NCBI GenBank assembly: GCA_003605035.1
Contig: QZKJ01000012.1
Location: forward strand, 1-41,629
From: Desulfurivibrio sp.
GTDB taxonomy: Bacteria; Desulfobacterota; Desulfobulbia; Desulfobulbales; SURF-16
Length of the DNA: 41,629 bases
Direction: 5' to 3'
Positions within the stretch are counted from its first letter, which is position 1. Each line of letters opens with the position of its first letter. Shown here in pieces: positions 31,629 through 39,802 of this stretch. The notes under the pieces were generated by a model. The model saw only the letters and a list, made by a program, of their open reading frames with translations, searched no databases and had not been told where the DNA came from. A program made the translations under genes and the position numbers.

Positions 31629-32172
31629 GGACATTCCTCTGCGAAAACAGTCATTTTTTTACCGGTAAGCCGCACCGGCCCTTGACCAGAAGCCTAGCGG
31701 GGAACAGCAAGCCTATCCATCCGTTCTCATTTTGATTTTAATGGATCAGCCCTCCTGCACAAAGAAAAATCACAAACTTTCTACCATTTTCAGTGCAGAA
31801 TCTTGTCTTTCTTATTAATATCAGAATACTATGAGGCATCGGCAGAATATGATGCACTGAACGCCTATCCATAAAGATAACAGAGAGAATATCCGTGCTC
31901 TCTCCGGGCAGGGGACATCAGCCTGCAAAGGAGCTGGAAACTGACTGCTTAACCTATTTGCGCATTTGACGGTCCCGCGGAATCCACCCGTCTGGCCAGC
32001 GGCATGACATGACAGGGCTCCGGCCCATGCCGCCCCGCCTGCACGGGGACTTTTTTGCGGTTCATCAATATTGCATACACCCAAAAACCTGAGCACCTTG
32101 CCGGGTGGCGAAATCTGACCCTTTCGTCTTTTTACTGCCGGCAGCTGTCTCTTCTTGACAACGGAGGAATTC
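31629..32172 (+). other. Long intergenic region / leader of the EF-G-like gene
   Basis: There is no protein gene here that I can support. The 3' half holds structure on the plus strand: GCGGCATG (31999-32006) pairs with CATGCCGC (32026-32033), enclosing a GGGC/GCCC stem. An adjoining CCCCG/CGGGG hairpin (32033-32048) is followed by TTTTTT (32051-32056). The last hairpin looks like an intrinsic terminator about 115 bases before the EF-G-like start. The two hairpins share base 32033. It may be a leader attenuator or the end of an unseen small RNA. No known riboswitch family was recognised. Confidence 0.4.
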
Positions 32173-34236
32173 ATGCAGGATATTAAGATGATTAGAAATG
32201 TTGCACTGTTTGGTCATGGGAAAAGCGGCAAAACTTCACTCGCTGAAGCTCTGCTCTTTACCGCCGGGAAAATCAATCGCCTCGGCAAGGTCGATGACGG
32301 TTCAGCCGTTATGTCCTATGATCCGGAAGAAATACAGCGCAAGCTCACCATCACCTCCTCCTTCAACAACCTCACCTGGAAAAAACAGACAACCTTTCTG
32401 ACGGACACCCCCGGCGATGACAATTTCATCAACGAGACCAAGTTCGCGGCCCGGGTGGCGGACAACGCCATCTTCACCGTCGAGGCGGTGCTGGGCGTGA
32501 AATTCCAGACCGAAAAAATCGCCGGCTATGTCCAGGACGCCGAACTGCCCACTCTCATTTTCCTCAATAAGATGGACAGGGAACGGGCCAATTTCGAAAA
32601 AGTCGTGGACGAAATCAAATACAAACTTCCCATGGAACCCGCGGTTATCTATCTGCCCATCGGCGCGGAAGCGGATTTCAAAGGGGCCATTGATGTCATC
32701 AAAGGTACGGCCTACTTCTTTTCCGGCGACGGCAAGGCCAAGGAAGGACCGATCCCGGACGACATGAAGGATGACGCTGAATTCGCCCTTGAACAGTTGA
32801 TGGAACAGGTTGCCGAGACTGACGATGAACTGGTTGAGCAGTTTCTGGAAGAGGGCACGATCGACAAGAAGGATCTGGTCAACGGCCTGAAAAAGGCGGT
32901 GCGCACCGGCAAACTCTCTCCGGTCATCCCCGGCGCCGCCACCTTGAACTTCGGCACCGAGCTGCTGTTGAACGCCATCAACGAATTTCTTCCCTCACCC
33001 GCCGATCGCCCCGCCCAGGTAGGCATCCATCCGCAGAGCAAGGACCTGGTGGAAATGGCGCCCCAGCCTGATGCTCCCTTTTCCGGTCTGGTCTTCAAGA
33101 CCACGGCAGACCCCTATGCCGGCCAGTTGACCATTTTCCGCGTCTTTTCCGGCACCCTGGCCGGGGATAACTTCTATAATGCCAGGAAAGACGTCACCGA
33201 ACGGTTCAACCAGCTTTTTCTCATGGAAGGCAAGGAGGTGCGGCCGGTTACCGAGGCCGTTCCGGGCATGATCGTCGCCCTGGCCAAACTGAAGGAAACC
33301 GGCACCGGCGACACCTTGTGCACCAAGGAAAAACCGATTCTCTACGAGGGGCTCGATCCGATCAAACCGGTGATGACCTTTGCCGTTTCTCCGAGCAAAA
33401 AGGATGATGAAGACAAGCTCTTCTCCTCCATTTCCAAGATGCTGGAAGAGGACCCGACCCTGCAGCTGACCCGGGACCCGCAGACCCGCGAAATTCTGCT
33501 TTCCGGGGTGGGCCAGATTCATCTGCAGGTGCTTGGCGACAAGATCAGACGCAAATTCGGCGTGGAAATGCAACTGCACGCCCCCAAAGTACCTTACAAG
33601 GAAACGATCAAGGGCAAGGCCCGGGTCCAGGGCAAACACAAGAAACAGTCCGGCGGCCGCGGCCAGTTCGCCGACTCCTGGATTGAAATGGAGCCGCTGC
33701 CCAGAGGCGGGGGCTTCGTGTTCGAGGATAAGATCGTCGGCGGCGTCATCCCCCGCCAGTATATCCCTGCCGTGGAAAAAGGCATCATCGAGGCCATGGA
33801 AAAAGGCGCCATTGCCGGTTACCCGATGGTGGATGTTAAGGTCGCCCTGGTGGACGGCTCATTCCATGCGGTAGACTCCTCGGAAATGGCCTTTAAAATC
33901 TCCGGCTCGCTGGCCTTCAAGAAGGCGGCCCAGGAGGCCAGCCCCGTGCTGCTTGAACCGATCATGAACATGACGATTTTTATCCCGGGTGATTGCGTGG
34001 GTGATGTCATCGGCGACCTGAACGGCAGAAGAGGCAGGGTGATGGGCATGGATTCCCAGGAAAACCTGGAGGTGGTCACCGCCCAGGTCCCCATGGCCGA
34101 GATGCTGGAATATTCCCCGACCCTCACCTCCATTACCGGCGGCCGCGGCACCTACACCTCTGAATTTTCCCACTATGAAGAGGTGCCTGCCCAGATCGCC
34201 GATAAGATTATCGCCGCAGCCAACAAGCAGGAGTAG
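32173..34236 (+). CDS. Elongation factor G-like GTPase (EF-G2 type)
   Basis: This is a 687-residue EF-G paralogue. The start at 32173 has GGAGG five bases upstream. The five EF-G domains can be followed. The G domain has P-loop GHGKSGKTS (14-22), G3 DTPGDDNF (78-85) and NKMD. Domains II-V follow, including VKVALVDGSFHAVDSSEMAF in domain IV and GRRGRVMGM in domain V. In canonical EF-G the G3 motif is DTPGHVDF; here the catalytic His is Asp82, and the P-loop and switch I also differ from translational EF-G. This is the EF-G-like family found beside normal EF-G in many bacteria; it may not translocate ribosomes, and its role is not settled. mogA/moaB follows by 12 bases. Confidence 0.85.
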   Translation: MQDIKMIRNVALFGHGKSGKTSLAEALLFTAGKINRLGKVDDGSAVMSYDPEEIQRKLTITSSFNNLTWKKQTTFLTDTPGDDNFINETKFAARVADNAIFTVEAVLGVKFQTEKIAGYVQDAELPTLIFLNKMDRERANFEKVVDEIKYKLPMEPAVIYLPIGAEADFKGAIDVIKGTAYFFSGDGKAKEGPIPDDMKDDAEFALEQLMEQVAETDDELVEQFLEEGTIDKKDLVNGLKKAVRTGKLSPVIPGAATLNFGTELLLNAINEFLPSPADRPAQVGIHPQSKDLVEMAPQPDAPFSGLVFKTTADPYAGQLTIFRVFSGTLAGDNFYNARKDVTERFNQLFLMEGKEVRPVTEAVPGMIVALAKLKETGTGDTLCTKEKPILYEGLDPIKPVMTFAVSPSKKDDEDKLFSSISKMLEEDPTLQLTRDPQTREILLSGVGQIHLQVLGDKIRRKFGVEMQLHAPKVPYKETIKGKARVQGKHKKQSGGRGQFADSWIEMEPLPRGGGFVFEDKIVGGVIPRQYIPAVEKGIIEAMEKGAIAGYPMVDVKVALVDGSFHAVDSSEMAFKISGSLAFKKAAQEASPVLLEPIMNMTIFIPGDCVGDVIGDLNGRRGRVMGMDSQENLEVVTAQVPMAEMLEYSPTLTSITGGRGTYTSEFSHYEEVPAQIADKIIAAANKQE

Positions 34237-34248
34237 CGGCAGGCGGCC

Positions 34249-34752
34249 ATGGAAACATCCCGCTTCACCTGTGCGGTGCTGACCGTCAGCGACAAGGGCG
34301 CCCGGGGCGAGAGGGTCGACACCAGCGGCCCCCAGCTGCAGCGACAGCTTGCTGATGCGGGATTTCAGGTGGCCGCCCATGCCATTGTCCCTGATCAGCC
34401 CCGGCTGATCGGGGAAACCATCGTCAAATGGGTGGATGAGGACCGCATCGATCTGATCATCACCACCGGCGGCACGGGCGTGAGCCCAAGTGACCGGACG
34501 CCCGAGGCAACCAGGGCACTGCTTGATCTGGAAATTCCCGGCATCGGCGAAGCCATGCGCATGGCAAGTCTTACCAAAACGCCCAATGCCATATTGTCCC
34601 GCGGCATCGCCGGCATCAGAAAGCAGAGCCTGATCATCAATCTGCCTGGCAGTGAAAGAGGCGCCCGGGAGAATCTTGCCGTGGTGCTGCCCGCCTTGCC
34701 TCATGCTGTGGACAAAATAAAAGGCGGCACAAAGGATTGTGCCGCCTGCTGA
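34249..34752 (+). CDS. MogA/MoaB-family molybdopterin adenylyltransferase
   Basis: This 167-residue protein of the MogA/MoaB fold adenylylates molybdopterin before molybdenum or tungsten insertion. The family signature TTGGTGVSPSDRTPEAT is intact, with VLTVSDKGARGERVDTSGP at the start and NLPGSERGARENL near the end. MogA and MoaB cannot be separated by eye. The ribosome site is weak and the gene follows the EF-G-like gene by 12 bases, so co-transcription is likely. The last ten codons lie in a terminator hairpin for the opposite strand. Mo/W enzymes such as formate dehydrogenase are expected in this kind of organism but are not in the window. Confidence 0.9.
   Translation: METSRFTCAVLTVSDKGARGERVDTSGPQLQRQLADAGFQVAAHAIVPDQPRLIGETIVKWVDEDRIDLIITTGGTGVSPSDRTPEATRALLDLEIPGIGEAMRMASLTKTPNAILSRGIAGIRKQSLIINLPGSERGARENLAVVLPALPHAVDKIKGGTKDCAAC
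34714..34746 (-). terminator. Terminator of the small exported-protein gene, inside mogA
   Basis: GGCGGCACAA (34723-34732) pairs perfectly with TTGTGCCGCC (34737-34746) around a four-base loop. On the minus strand it is followed by a T-rich run (TTTTATTTT). It also encodes the final residues of the convergent mogA/moaB gene, so the sequence serves two strands. Confidence 0.75.
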
Positions 34753-34852
34753 TAAACCGGACAAGCTGTTGCATTAAGCCGCCGCGGAGGTCAACGTGCG
34801 GACACTTTATTTCTCTCCCTCTGCCGAACCGCGGCCCAAGAGGCGCTGACCG

Positions 34853-35203
34853 CTATTGGGCCAGCTGGCCCTCCACTGCCAGGGCAACAGGGTCTTCACA
34901 GAGGCATGCCTCCATGCCCTGCACCGCCTGCCGGTGATCGAGCCTGATCACCACCTCGCCCTCGGCCACCACGGACTCCTCATAGACAATGCCCTCAGCC
35001 ATTTCCGCCACCAGATCGGCACGGCTGTCGTGGGTGGCGGCAAAGCCCTGCTGTGGCGCGGCGCTCTCATAGGTTATCCCCTCATCCAGCATGGCGGCCA
35101 TATCCATGTAAGCGCTGCATGTGCCGGCCCCGGCCCATGCCAGGAATGCCGCGGCGGCCAGACTGCTGCCAAACAATTTCCTGGAAATTTTCTGTTTCTT
35201 CAT
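34853..35203 (-). CDS. Small exported protein, function unknown
   Basis: This is a 116-residue protein starting at 35203, with GGAGAGGA five to twelve bases upstream; the longer frame to 35230 is not supported. It has a basic start, a hydrophobic segment and a likely signal-peptidase site after TCSA (about residue 32). The mature part (about 85 residues) is acidic, with two Cys near the end (EACLCED) and two similar segments: MLDEGITYESA and MAEGIVYEESV. I do not recognise a family. It is alone on the minus strand with a terminator inside the neighbouring mogA and a small inverted repeat in its upstream region. Confidence 0.65.
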   Translation of the reverse strand: MKKQKISRKLFGSSLAAAAFLAWAGAGTCSAYMDMAAMLDEGITYESAAPQQGFAATHDSRADLVAEMAEGIVYEESVVAEGEVVIRLDHRQAVQGMEACLCEDPVALAVEGQLAQ

Positions 35204-35236
35204 TTTTCCTCTCCTCCGGTAAATTGTCAATTACAT

Positions 35237-35264
35237 GGAAACCTTTGCTTCCCCGCAGGTTTCC
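35237..35264 (-). promoter_or_regulatory. Inverted repeat upstream of the exported-protein gene
   Basis: GGAAACC (35237-35243) and GGTTTCC (35258-35264) form a perfect seven-base dyad with a 14-base spacer, 34 bases before the start codon. It could be an operator or a 5' hairpin. Confidence 0.3.
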
Positions 35265-35454
35265 GGTTTCAACGGTTATCATCGCAGCTTGGCGAGACAT
35301 TTTTTCTTTTCATTTATCAGCGCCTGCCAGCCTGTCTTTCGGGGTGCTATAAACCGTCAGGCTATATGGTATCTACCCTGCTTTCTCCAGGTACTCTAGT
35401 GAAAACCCCGGGATGTATTGTCCAGGCTGCCGGCCTGCTCCGGCCATTGCGCGT

Positions 35455-36954
35455 TTACCGCCAGTTGCGCACCAGTTCAATCAAGGTCCTGGCCGCGATA
35501 CCCGAGGGCCCCTTGCTGTTGGGGATATATGACTTTTCCGTGTAGTTCCAGGCGGTGCCGGCAATATCCAGATGGGCCCAGGGTGCCGTGCCGACAAATT
35601 CCTGCAGAAAGGTTGCCGCCGTAATGGTCCCGCCGGCCTTGCCGCCGATATTCTTCAGATCAGCAACCTGGGACTTGAGCTGCTCCTTGTACTCTTCAGC
35701 CAGCGGCAGACGCCACAGCGGCTCCCCGGCCCGCTCGCCTGCGGCCAGCACATTCTCCGCCAATTCGTCATTGTTGGCCAAAAGGCCGGTGCGATGGTGG
35801 CCGAGACCGACAATGACCGCGCCGGTCAGGGTCGCCACATCAACCACCGCGGCCGGCTTGTACTGTTCCACCCCGTAGGCCAGGGCATCGGCCAGGATAA
35901 GGCGGCCTTCGGCATCGGTGTTGAGCACCTCGACGGTTTTCCCGCCATACTGGGTAATGATATCGCCTGGCTTCAGGGCGGAGGAGGAGGGCAGGTTTTC
36001 CGTGGCCGGCACCAGGGCAACGACATCGACGCGGCCGGGCTTTTCCTCGGCAATGACCTGCATGGCAGCCATGACCGCCGCGCCGCCGCACATGTCGTAT
36101 TTCATGTCACCCATGCCCTCGCCGGCTTTCAGAGATATGCCGCCAGAATCAAAGGTCAGGCCCTTGCCGACCAGCAGCAGGGTCGGCACATTTTTTCCTG
36201 TCCGGTATTCGAGCACCACCAGTTTCGGCGGCAGGGCCGACCCCTGACTCACCCCGAGCAGGCCGCCCATCTTCAGCTGCTGCATTTCCTCTTTTTCCAT
36301 AATCCGGCAGACCAGGCCCCCTTCCCCGGCAATCTTTCCCGCAAAATCGGCAAAGGCCTGCGGCGTCCAGACATTGCCCGGTTCATTGGCCATATCCCGC
36401 ACGACACCCCCGGCATTTCCCGCGGCAATACCCCGCTTCACCCCTTTCCGGGCATGAACCATGGAGGCATCGCTGACATAGAGACCGATTCTCTTGATCT
36501 CGACGCTTTTCTCCTCTTCCTCTTCCTTTTTATATTTCCTGAACCGGTAACTGCCCAGGATCAACCCTTCACTCAGACACTCGGTCATCTCGGCAACAGG
36601 AAAAGACAGCTCTTCCGGGACCACGAGGAATAATTTCTCGGCCTTCAGCGCCAGGGCCTTGCGGGCGATCGCCCCGCCTGCCCGCCGGAACAGCTCCCGG
36701 TTCAACTCATCCTTGCCGAGCCCGACGATCAGCAGCCTTTTGGCGCGAACCCCGTCAAAAACCCGCTCCGGATAGATCAGCAGACACTCCTCCTTTTTGC
36801 CCAGGCAGTCGCCAAGCTCAAAGGCATGATCAATCCTTTCCTGCACCAGCTTATCACTGCAGACAGGCGCCCGTTTTTTTTCGGATTGGCGCACGAAATA
36901 GACAAGCATATCACCGGAAAACTGACTCGCTTTCTTATTGCTGACAACTATCAT
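35455..36954 (-). CDS. pepA: Leucyl (cytosol) aminopeptidase, M17 family
   Basis: This 499-residue protein is a two-zinc aminopeptidase. The C-terminal catalytic domain has GKGLTFDSGGISLK (first metal Lys and Asp), the signature NTDAEGRLILADAL with metal-binding Asp and Glu and the catalytic Arg, and TLTGAVIVGLG. The N-terminal 190 residues are the variable M17 domain. GAGGAAA lies before the ATG. It removes N-terminal residues from peptides in the cytoplasm; in some bacteria PepA also binds DNA at recombination sites, which cannot be judged here. Neighbours are unrelated: the exported protein on one side and UbiB on the other, all leftward. Confidence 0.95.
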   Translation of the reverse strand: MIVVSNKKASQFSGDMLVYFVRQSEKKRAPVCSDKLVQERIDHAFELGDCLGKKEECLLIYPERVFDGVRAKRLLIVGLGKDELNRELFRRAGGAIARKALALKAEKLFLVVPEELSFPVAEMTECLSEGLILGSYRFRKYKKEEEEEKSVEIKRIGLYVSDASMVHARKGVKRGIAAGNAGGVVRDMANEPGNVWTPQAFADFAGKIAGEGGLVCRIMEKEEMQQLKMGGLLGVSQGSALPPKLVVLEYRTGKNVPTLLLVGKGLTFDSGGISLKAGEGMGDMKYDMCGGAAVMAAMQVIAEEKPGRVDVVALVPATENLPSSSALKPGDIITQYGGKTVEVLNTDAEGRLILADALAYGVEQYKPAAVVDVATLTGAVIVGLGHHRTGLLANNDELAENVLAAGERAGEPLWRLPLAEEYKEQLKSQVADLKNIGGKAGGTITAATFLQEFVGTAPWAHLDIAGTAWNYTEKSYIPNSKGPSGIAARTLIELVRNWR

Positions 36955-37112
36955 TTGATTTCCTCACATTATCCAGTCAGTAAAGCCTGCTGCCCTGGCA
37001 ACCAGGTCATGCAGCCGTTCTACAAAATAACTTCACATGGCAACAAGTTGACCGGCATCAGGGGCGCCGGACGACCAAGGTTGCCCATATGCTTTATCGT
37101 AACCGCCTCTCG

Positions 37113-38810
37113 TTACATCTTGCCATGGCGCAGCATGGAAACAAGCAGCCAGAAGCCCATGATGCCCGCCACCAGAAAACCTACCAGGCCAATGACCGGT
37201 ATGCCGTTCCACCTCGGCGGCAGGTCCGCATGGATGATCAGGGCGGAACCGATGATCTGAGCGGCCAGGACAATGGCAAAGGACAGCCGGTTGGCCACCT
37301 GCTCAAGATGGTCATAAAGGGGTTCCAGCCCCCGATGCTCGAACTCGATTTTGATCCTGCCCTGACGGGTCAGGGACAGAACGTCACGCAGGCCGGCAGG
37401 AATCTCCTTCAGCAGCTGCGCCAGTTCAGTGCCTGATTCGACGACATCCTCGATGATCTTGCGGGGGTTGAACCGCTCCAGCTGGATTTTCCTGATAAAA
37501 GGCTCGGCATGCTGAATGATATCAAAATCAGGATCAAACCGGCAACCTAACGATTCGATAGTACTCGTAGCCTTGACCAGCAGATAGAAACCCGGTTTTA
37601 AGCTTAACCGATGCCGGGAGATTATTTCAAGAAGATGCTGCAGAACAAGGCCGACCTCCAGATCTTTTAAAGGAAGCCCGACGTAGCGGTCGATGAGTTC
37701 CGCGCTGTCATTTTCCAGGGTTTCGCGATCCGGTTGATCATGCTGATAGGTGATTCTCAGGATGGAATCAACCACCTTCTTTTCATCCCTGCTCAGCACC
37801 CGCATGACCAGGTCTGCAAAATCCGTCCTCTCTCTGCGGGAAATACGGCCCATCATGCCGAAATCAAGAAAACAGATAAGGTTGCCGGGCAGAATGAAGA
37901 CATTGCCAGGATGGGGGTCAGCGTGAAAGAAGCCATGGACAAAAATCTGCTTCATGATCAGCGAGGCGCCGCTGCCGGCAAGTTTTTTCAGATCATAGCC
38001 CCCCGCCTGCAGGGCCTCCACCTCGGAGGCCTTGATCCCCTGGACATATTCCATGGTGATCACTCTTTTGGTCGAGTAACGGCGATACACCTTTGGCACA
38101 TACACCGTGGGGTCCGTCAGGAACAGCCGGGCAAAGCGCTCGATATTCGAGGCCTCCAACAGATAATTGATCTCCTTTTCAATGCTCCTGGCAAAAACCG
38201 AGACGATCCGGGTGGGCCGCTGCACCTCGAACTCTTCCAGATGGCGTTCCATCAGCGAGGCAAGATGCAGCATGATCTCCAGATCCGTTTCAATGATCTC
38301 CTGGATGCCGGGCCGCTGCACCTTCACCACCACCTCTTCATCATTGGGCAGTCTGGCCAGGTGTACCTGGCCAATTGATGCCGCGGCAAACGGCTCCCGG
38401 GCAAAGGATTGAAAAACCAGTTCAGGCGAGCGGCCAAGCTCCCTGGCAATCACCTCACAAACCTCCTCATAGCTGAAGGAGGGGACATCATCCTGCAGTT
38501 TGGCCAGTTCATTGATATATTCGAGGGGAATGAGATCGGGCCGGGTGGACAGAATCTGGCCGAATTTGATGAAGGTGGGGCCGAGTTCCTCCAGCACCCG
38601 CCGAATCCGTTCCGGTCTGCTCAGTTTCTCGCCGGCTTTGGGCGTTTTCTTGAACAGCATCGGCAGACTGATTTCCAGATACTGTTCAATTTTCAGGGTA
38701 TCGACAAACTCACCAAAACCGTATTTGAAAAGGACGGAGAGGATCTGCCGGTAACGGCCGAGATTGCGGTAGGTACGACCGATGGCGCCGATTTTCCGAA
38801 TATTCAGCAT
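37113..38810 (-). CDS. UbiB/ABC1-family atypical kinase
   Basis: This is a 565-residue ABC1/ADCK/UbiB protein. The family elements are clear: FIKFGQILSTRPDLIP (the KxGQ motif), FAAASIGQVHLARL (Ala-rich nucleotide loop), VVVKVQRPG (Lys), FHADPHPGNVF and LDFGMMGRIS (metal site). Two membrane segments end the protein (about 510-530 and 540-560). UbiB proteins support quinone biosynthesis as unorthodox ATPases; an anaerobe would use it for menaquinone or a lipid role. It starts directly at the stop of the phasin-like gene (TAAATG), so the two are translationally linked. Confidence 0.92.
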   Translation of the reverse strand: MLNIRKIGAIGRTYRNLGRYRQILSVLFKYGFGEFVDTLKIEQYLEISLPMLFKKTPKAGEKLSRPERIRRVLEELGPTFIKFGQILSTRPDLIPLEYINELAKLQDDVPSFSYEEVCEVIARELGRSPELVFQSFAREPFAAASIGQVHLARLPNDEEVVVKVQRPGIQEIIETDLEIMLHLASLMERHLEEFEVQRPTRIVSVFARSIEKEINYLLEASNIERFARLFLTDPTVYVPKVYRRYSTKRVITMEYVQGIKASEVEALQAGGYDLKKLAGSGASLIMKQIFVHGFFHADPHPGNVFILPGNLICFLDFGMMGRISRRERTDFADLVMRVLSRDEKKVVDSILRITYQHDQPDRETLENDSAELIDRYVGLPLKDLEVGLVLQHLLEIISRHRLSLKPGFYLLVKATSTIESLGCRFDPDFDIIQHAEPFIRKIQLERFNPRKIIEDVVESGTELAQLLKEIPAGLRDVLSLTRQGRIKIEFEHRGLEPLYDHLEQVANRLSFAIVLAAQIIGSALIIHADLPPRWNGIPVIGLVGFLVAGIMGFWLLVSMLRHGKM

Positions 38811-39122
38811 TTACTCGCCAGCGCCTTTCTCCTGCCGGTTCTGAATTTTTTCAGAAAGTCTTTTTTCCAGGGCATCCAGATCATCACGGCTGGCAAGATT
38901 CATCTTTTTCAGGGACTCTTCAATCATCTTCTCAAACTGTTTCATCAACTGGTTTTTGCGTTCCTGAGATTTATCCAGCATCTCATCAACAAATTTCTTG
39001 ATCTCGCTGTCAGACACCTTGCCCTTGTCGGCAAGCTCCCTGGCAAGCTCTTCAACCTTGTCACGGGTGAGTTCCGCAGCCCCCAGCCCTGTATAAAATG
39101 CCTTCTTGATTAACTCAATCAT
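38811..39122 (-). CDS. Phasin-like coiled-coil protein
   Basis: This is a 103-residue, highly charged, helical protein. The first 30 residues (MIELIKKAFYTGLGAAELTRDKV) resemble the phasin-superfamily N-terminus; the rest is predicted coiled coil with many Lys and Glu (RKNQLMKQFEKMIEESLKKM, DLDALEKRLSEKI). GGAGG precedes the ATG by nine bases. Phasins coat polyhydroxyalkanoate granules, but related small proteins occur beside UbiB genes in organisms without polyhydroxyalkanoate synthase. A partner or adaptor for the UbiB protein is a reasonable inference from the TAAATG coupling. Confidence 0.75.
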   Translation of the reverse strand: MIELIKKAFYTGLGAAELTRDKVEELARELADKGKVSDSEIKKFVDEMLDKSQERKNQLMKQFEKMIEESLKKMNLASRDDLDALEKRLSEKIQNRQEKGAGE

Positions 39123-39224
39123 GATGTATGCCTCCAGATAGGTTAAATTTTTCTACACACTAACATTAATCAGTAAATCGTTTCCAGACAAAAAAAAGGA
39201 ACCTCGCAACTATTTTCTTTGTCC

Positions 39225-39253
39225 TTGAAAAAAAACGAACCGCATTGTATTGA
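39225..39253 (+). promoter_or_regulatory. Promoter of the glycine-zipper lipoprotein gene
   Basis: TTGAAA (39225-39230) and TATTGA (39248-39253) are 17 bases apart, with the start codon 87 bases further on. The leader contains two CTTCCTTT words just before the ribosome site. Confidence 0.5.
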
Positions 39254-39340
39254 ATAAACGTGTATGCAGGTAATGAAAATTTTTTGTTCAGCCATTCCCT
39301 TTAAATCTTCCTTTGCCAATCTTCCTTTACGAGGTCTGTT

Positions 39341-39775
39341 ATGTGGAAAAATCTTGTTCTCCTGCTTATCCTTGCCGCTTTGCTCTCATCCTGCGCCACC
39401 AAGGCCCAGACCGGATTGGGGACCGGTGCCGCCGTCGGGGCAATAGCCGGTCAGGCAATCGGCCACGACACCGGGGCAACCCTTATCGGGGCGGCAATCG
39501 GCGCAATGCTCGGTTATGCGGTGGGCAATGAAATGGATAAAGCCGATCAGGCAAAAATCAGCGCCGCCTATGAAAGCATGCCGGACGGTCGCACCTCCAG
39601 CTGGGTCAATCCCAATAACGGCAATCAGTTTGAGGTGACCCCTCGGCAAACCTATAAAAACAGTTACAATCAGGACTGCCGCGAGGCGGAGATCCTGGCG
39701 ACTGTTGACGGCAGACCGGAGAAGATTATCCAGACGGCCTGCCGGGACGAATACGGCAACTGGCGGACCCAATAA
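39341..39775 (+). CDS. Glycine-zipper outer-membrane lipoprotein
   Basis: This is a 144-residue lipoprotein. The signal peptide ends in a lipobox LLSSC (Cys18). Residues 25-65 form a glycine-zipper segment (GTGAAVGAIAGQAIGHDTGATLIGA, then IGAMLGYAVGNEMD, listed in parts), typical of the 17-kDa-antigen/YMGG-like group that inserts in membranes. The C-terminal half is soluble with two Cys (DCREAEI, TACRDEYGNW) that may form a disulfide. Function is unknown beyond the envelope location. nadC follows by 27 bases on the same strand. Confidence 0.8.
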   Translation: MWKNLVLLLILAALLSSCATKAQTGLGTGAAVGAIAGQAIGHDTGATLIGAAIGAMLGYAVGNEMDKADQAKISAAYESMPDGRTSSWVNPNNGNQFEVTPRQTYKNSYNQDCREAEILATVDGRPEKIIQTACRDEYGNWRTQ

Positions 39776-39802
39776 AGAACAGCCCGCCCGGGAACGTATG
39801 GC

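Noticed and set aside
31821..32174. Minus-strand ORF of 117 codons in the leader of the EF-G-like gene
   Set aside because: It has no ribosome site or family character, and it overlaps the hairpins and the start of the EF-G-like gene.
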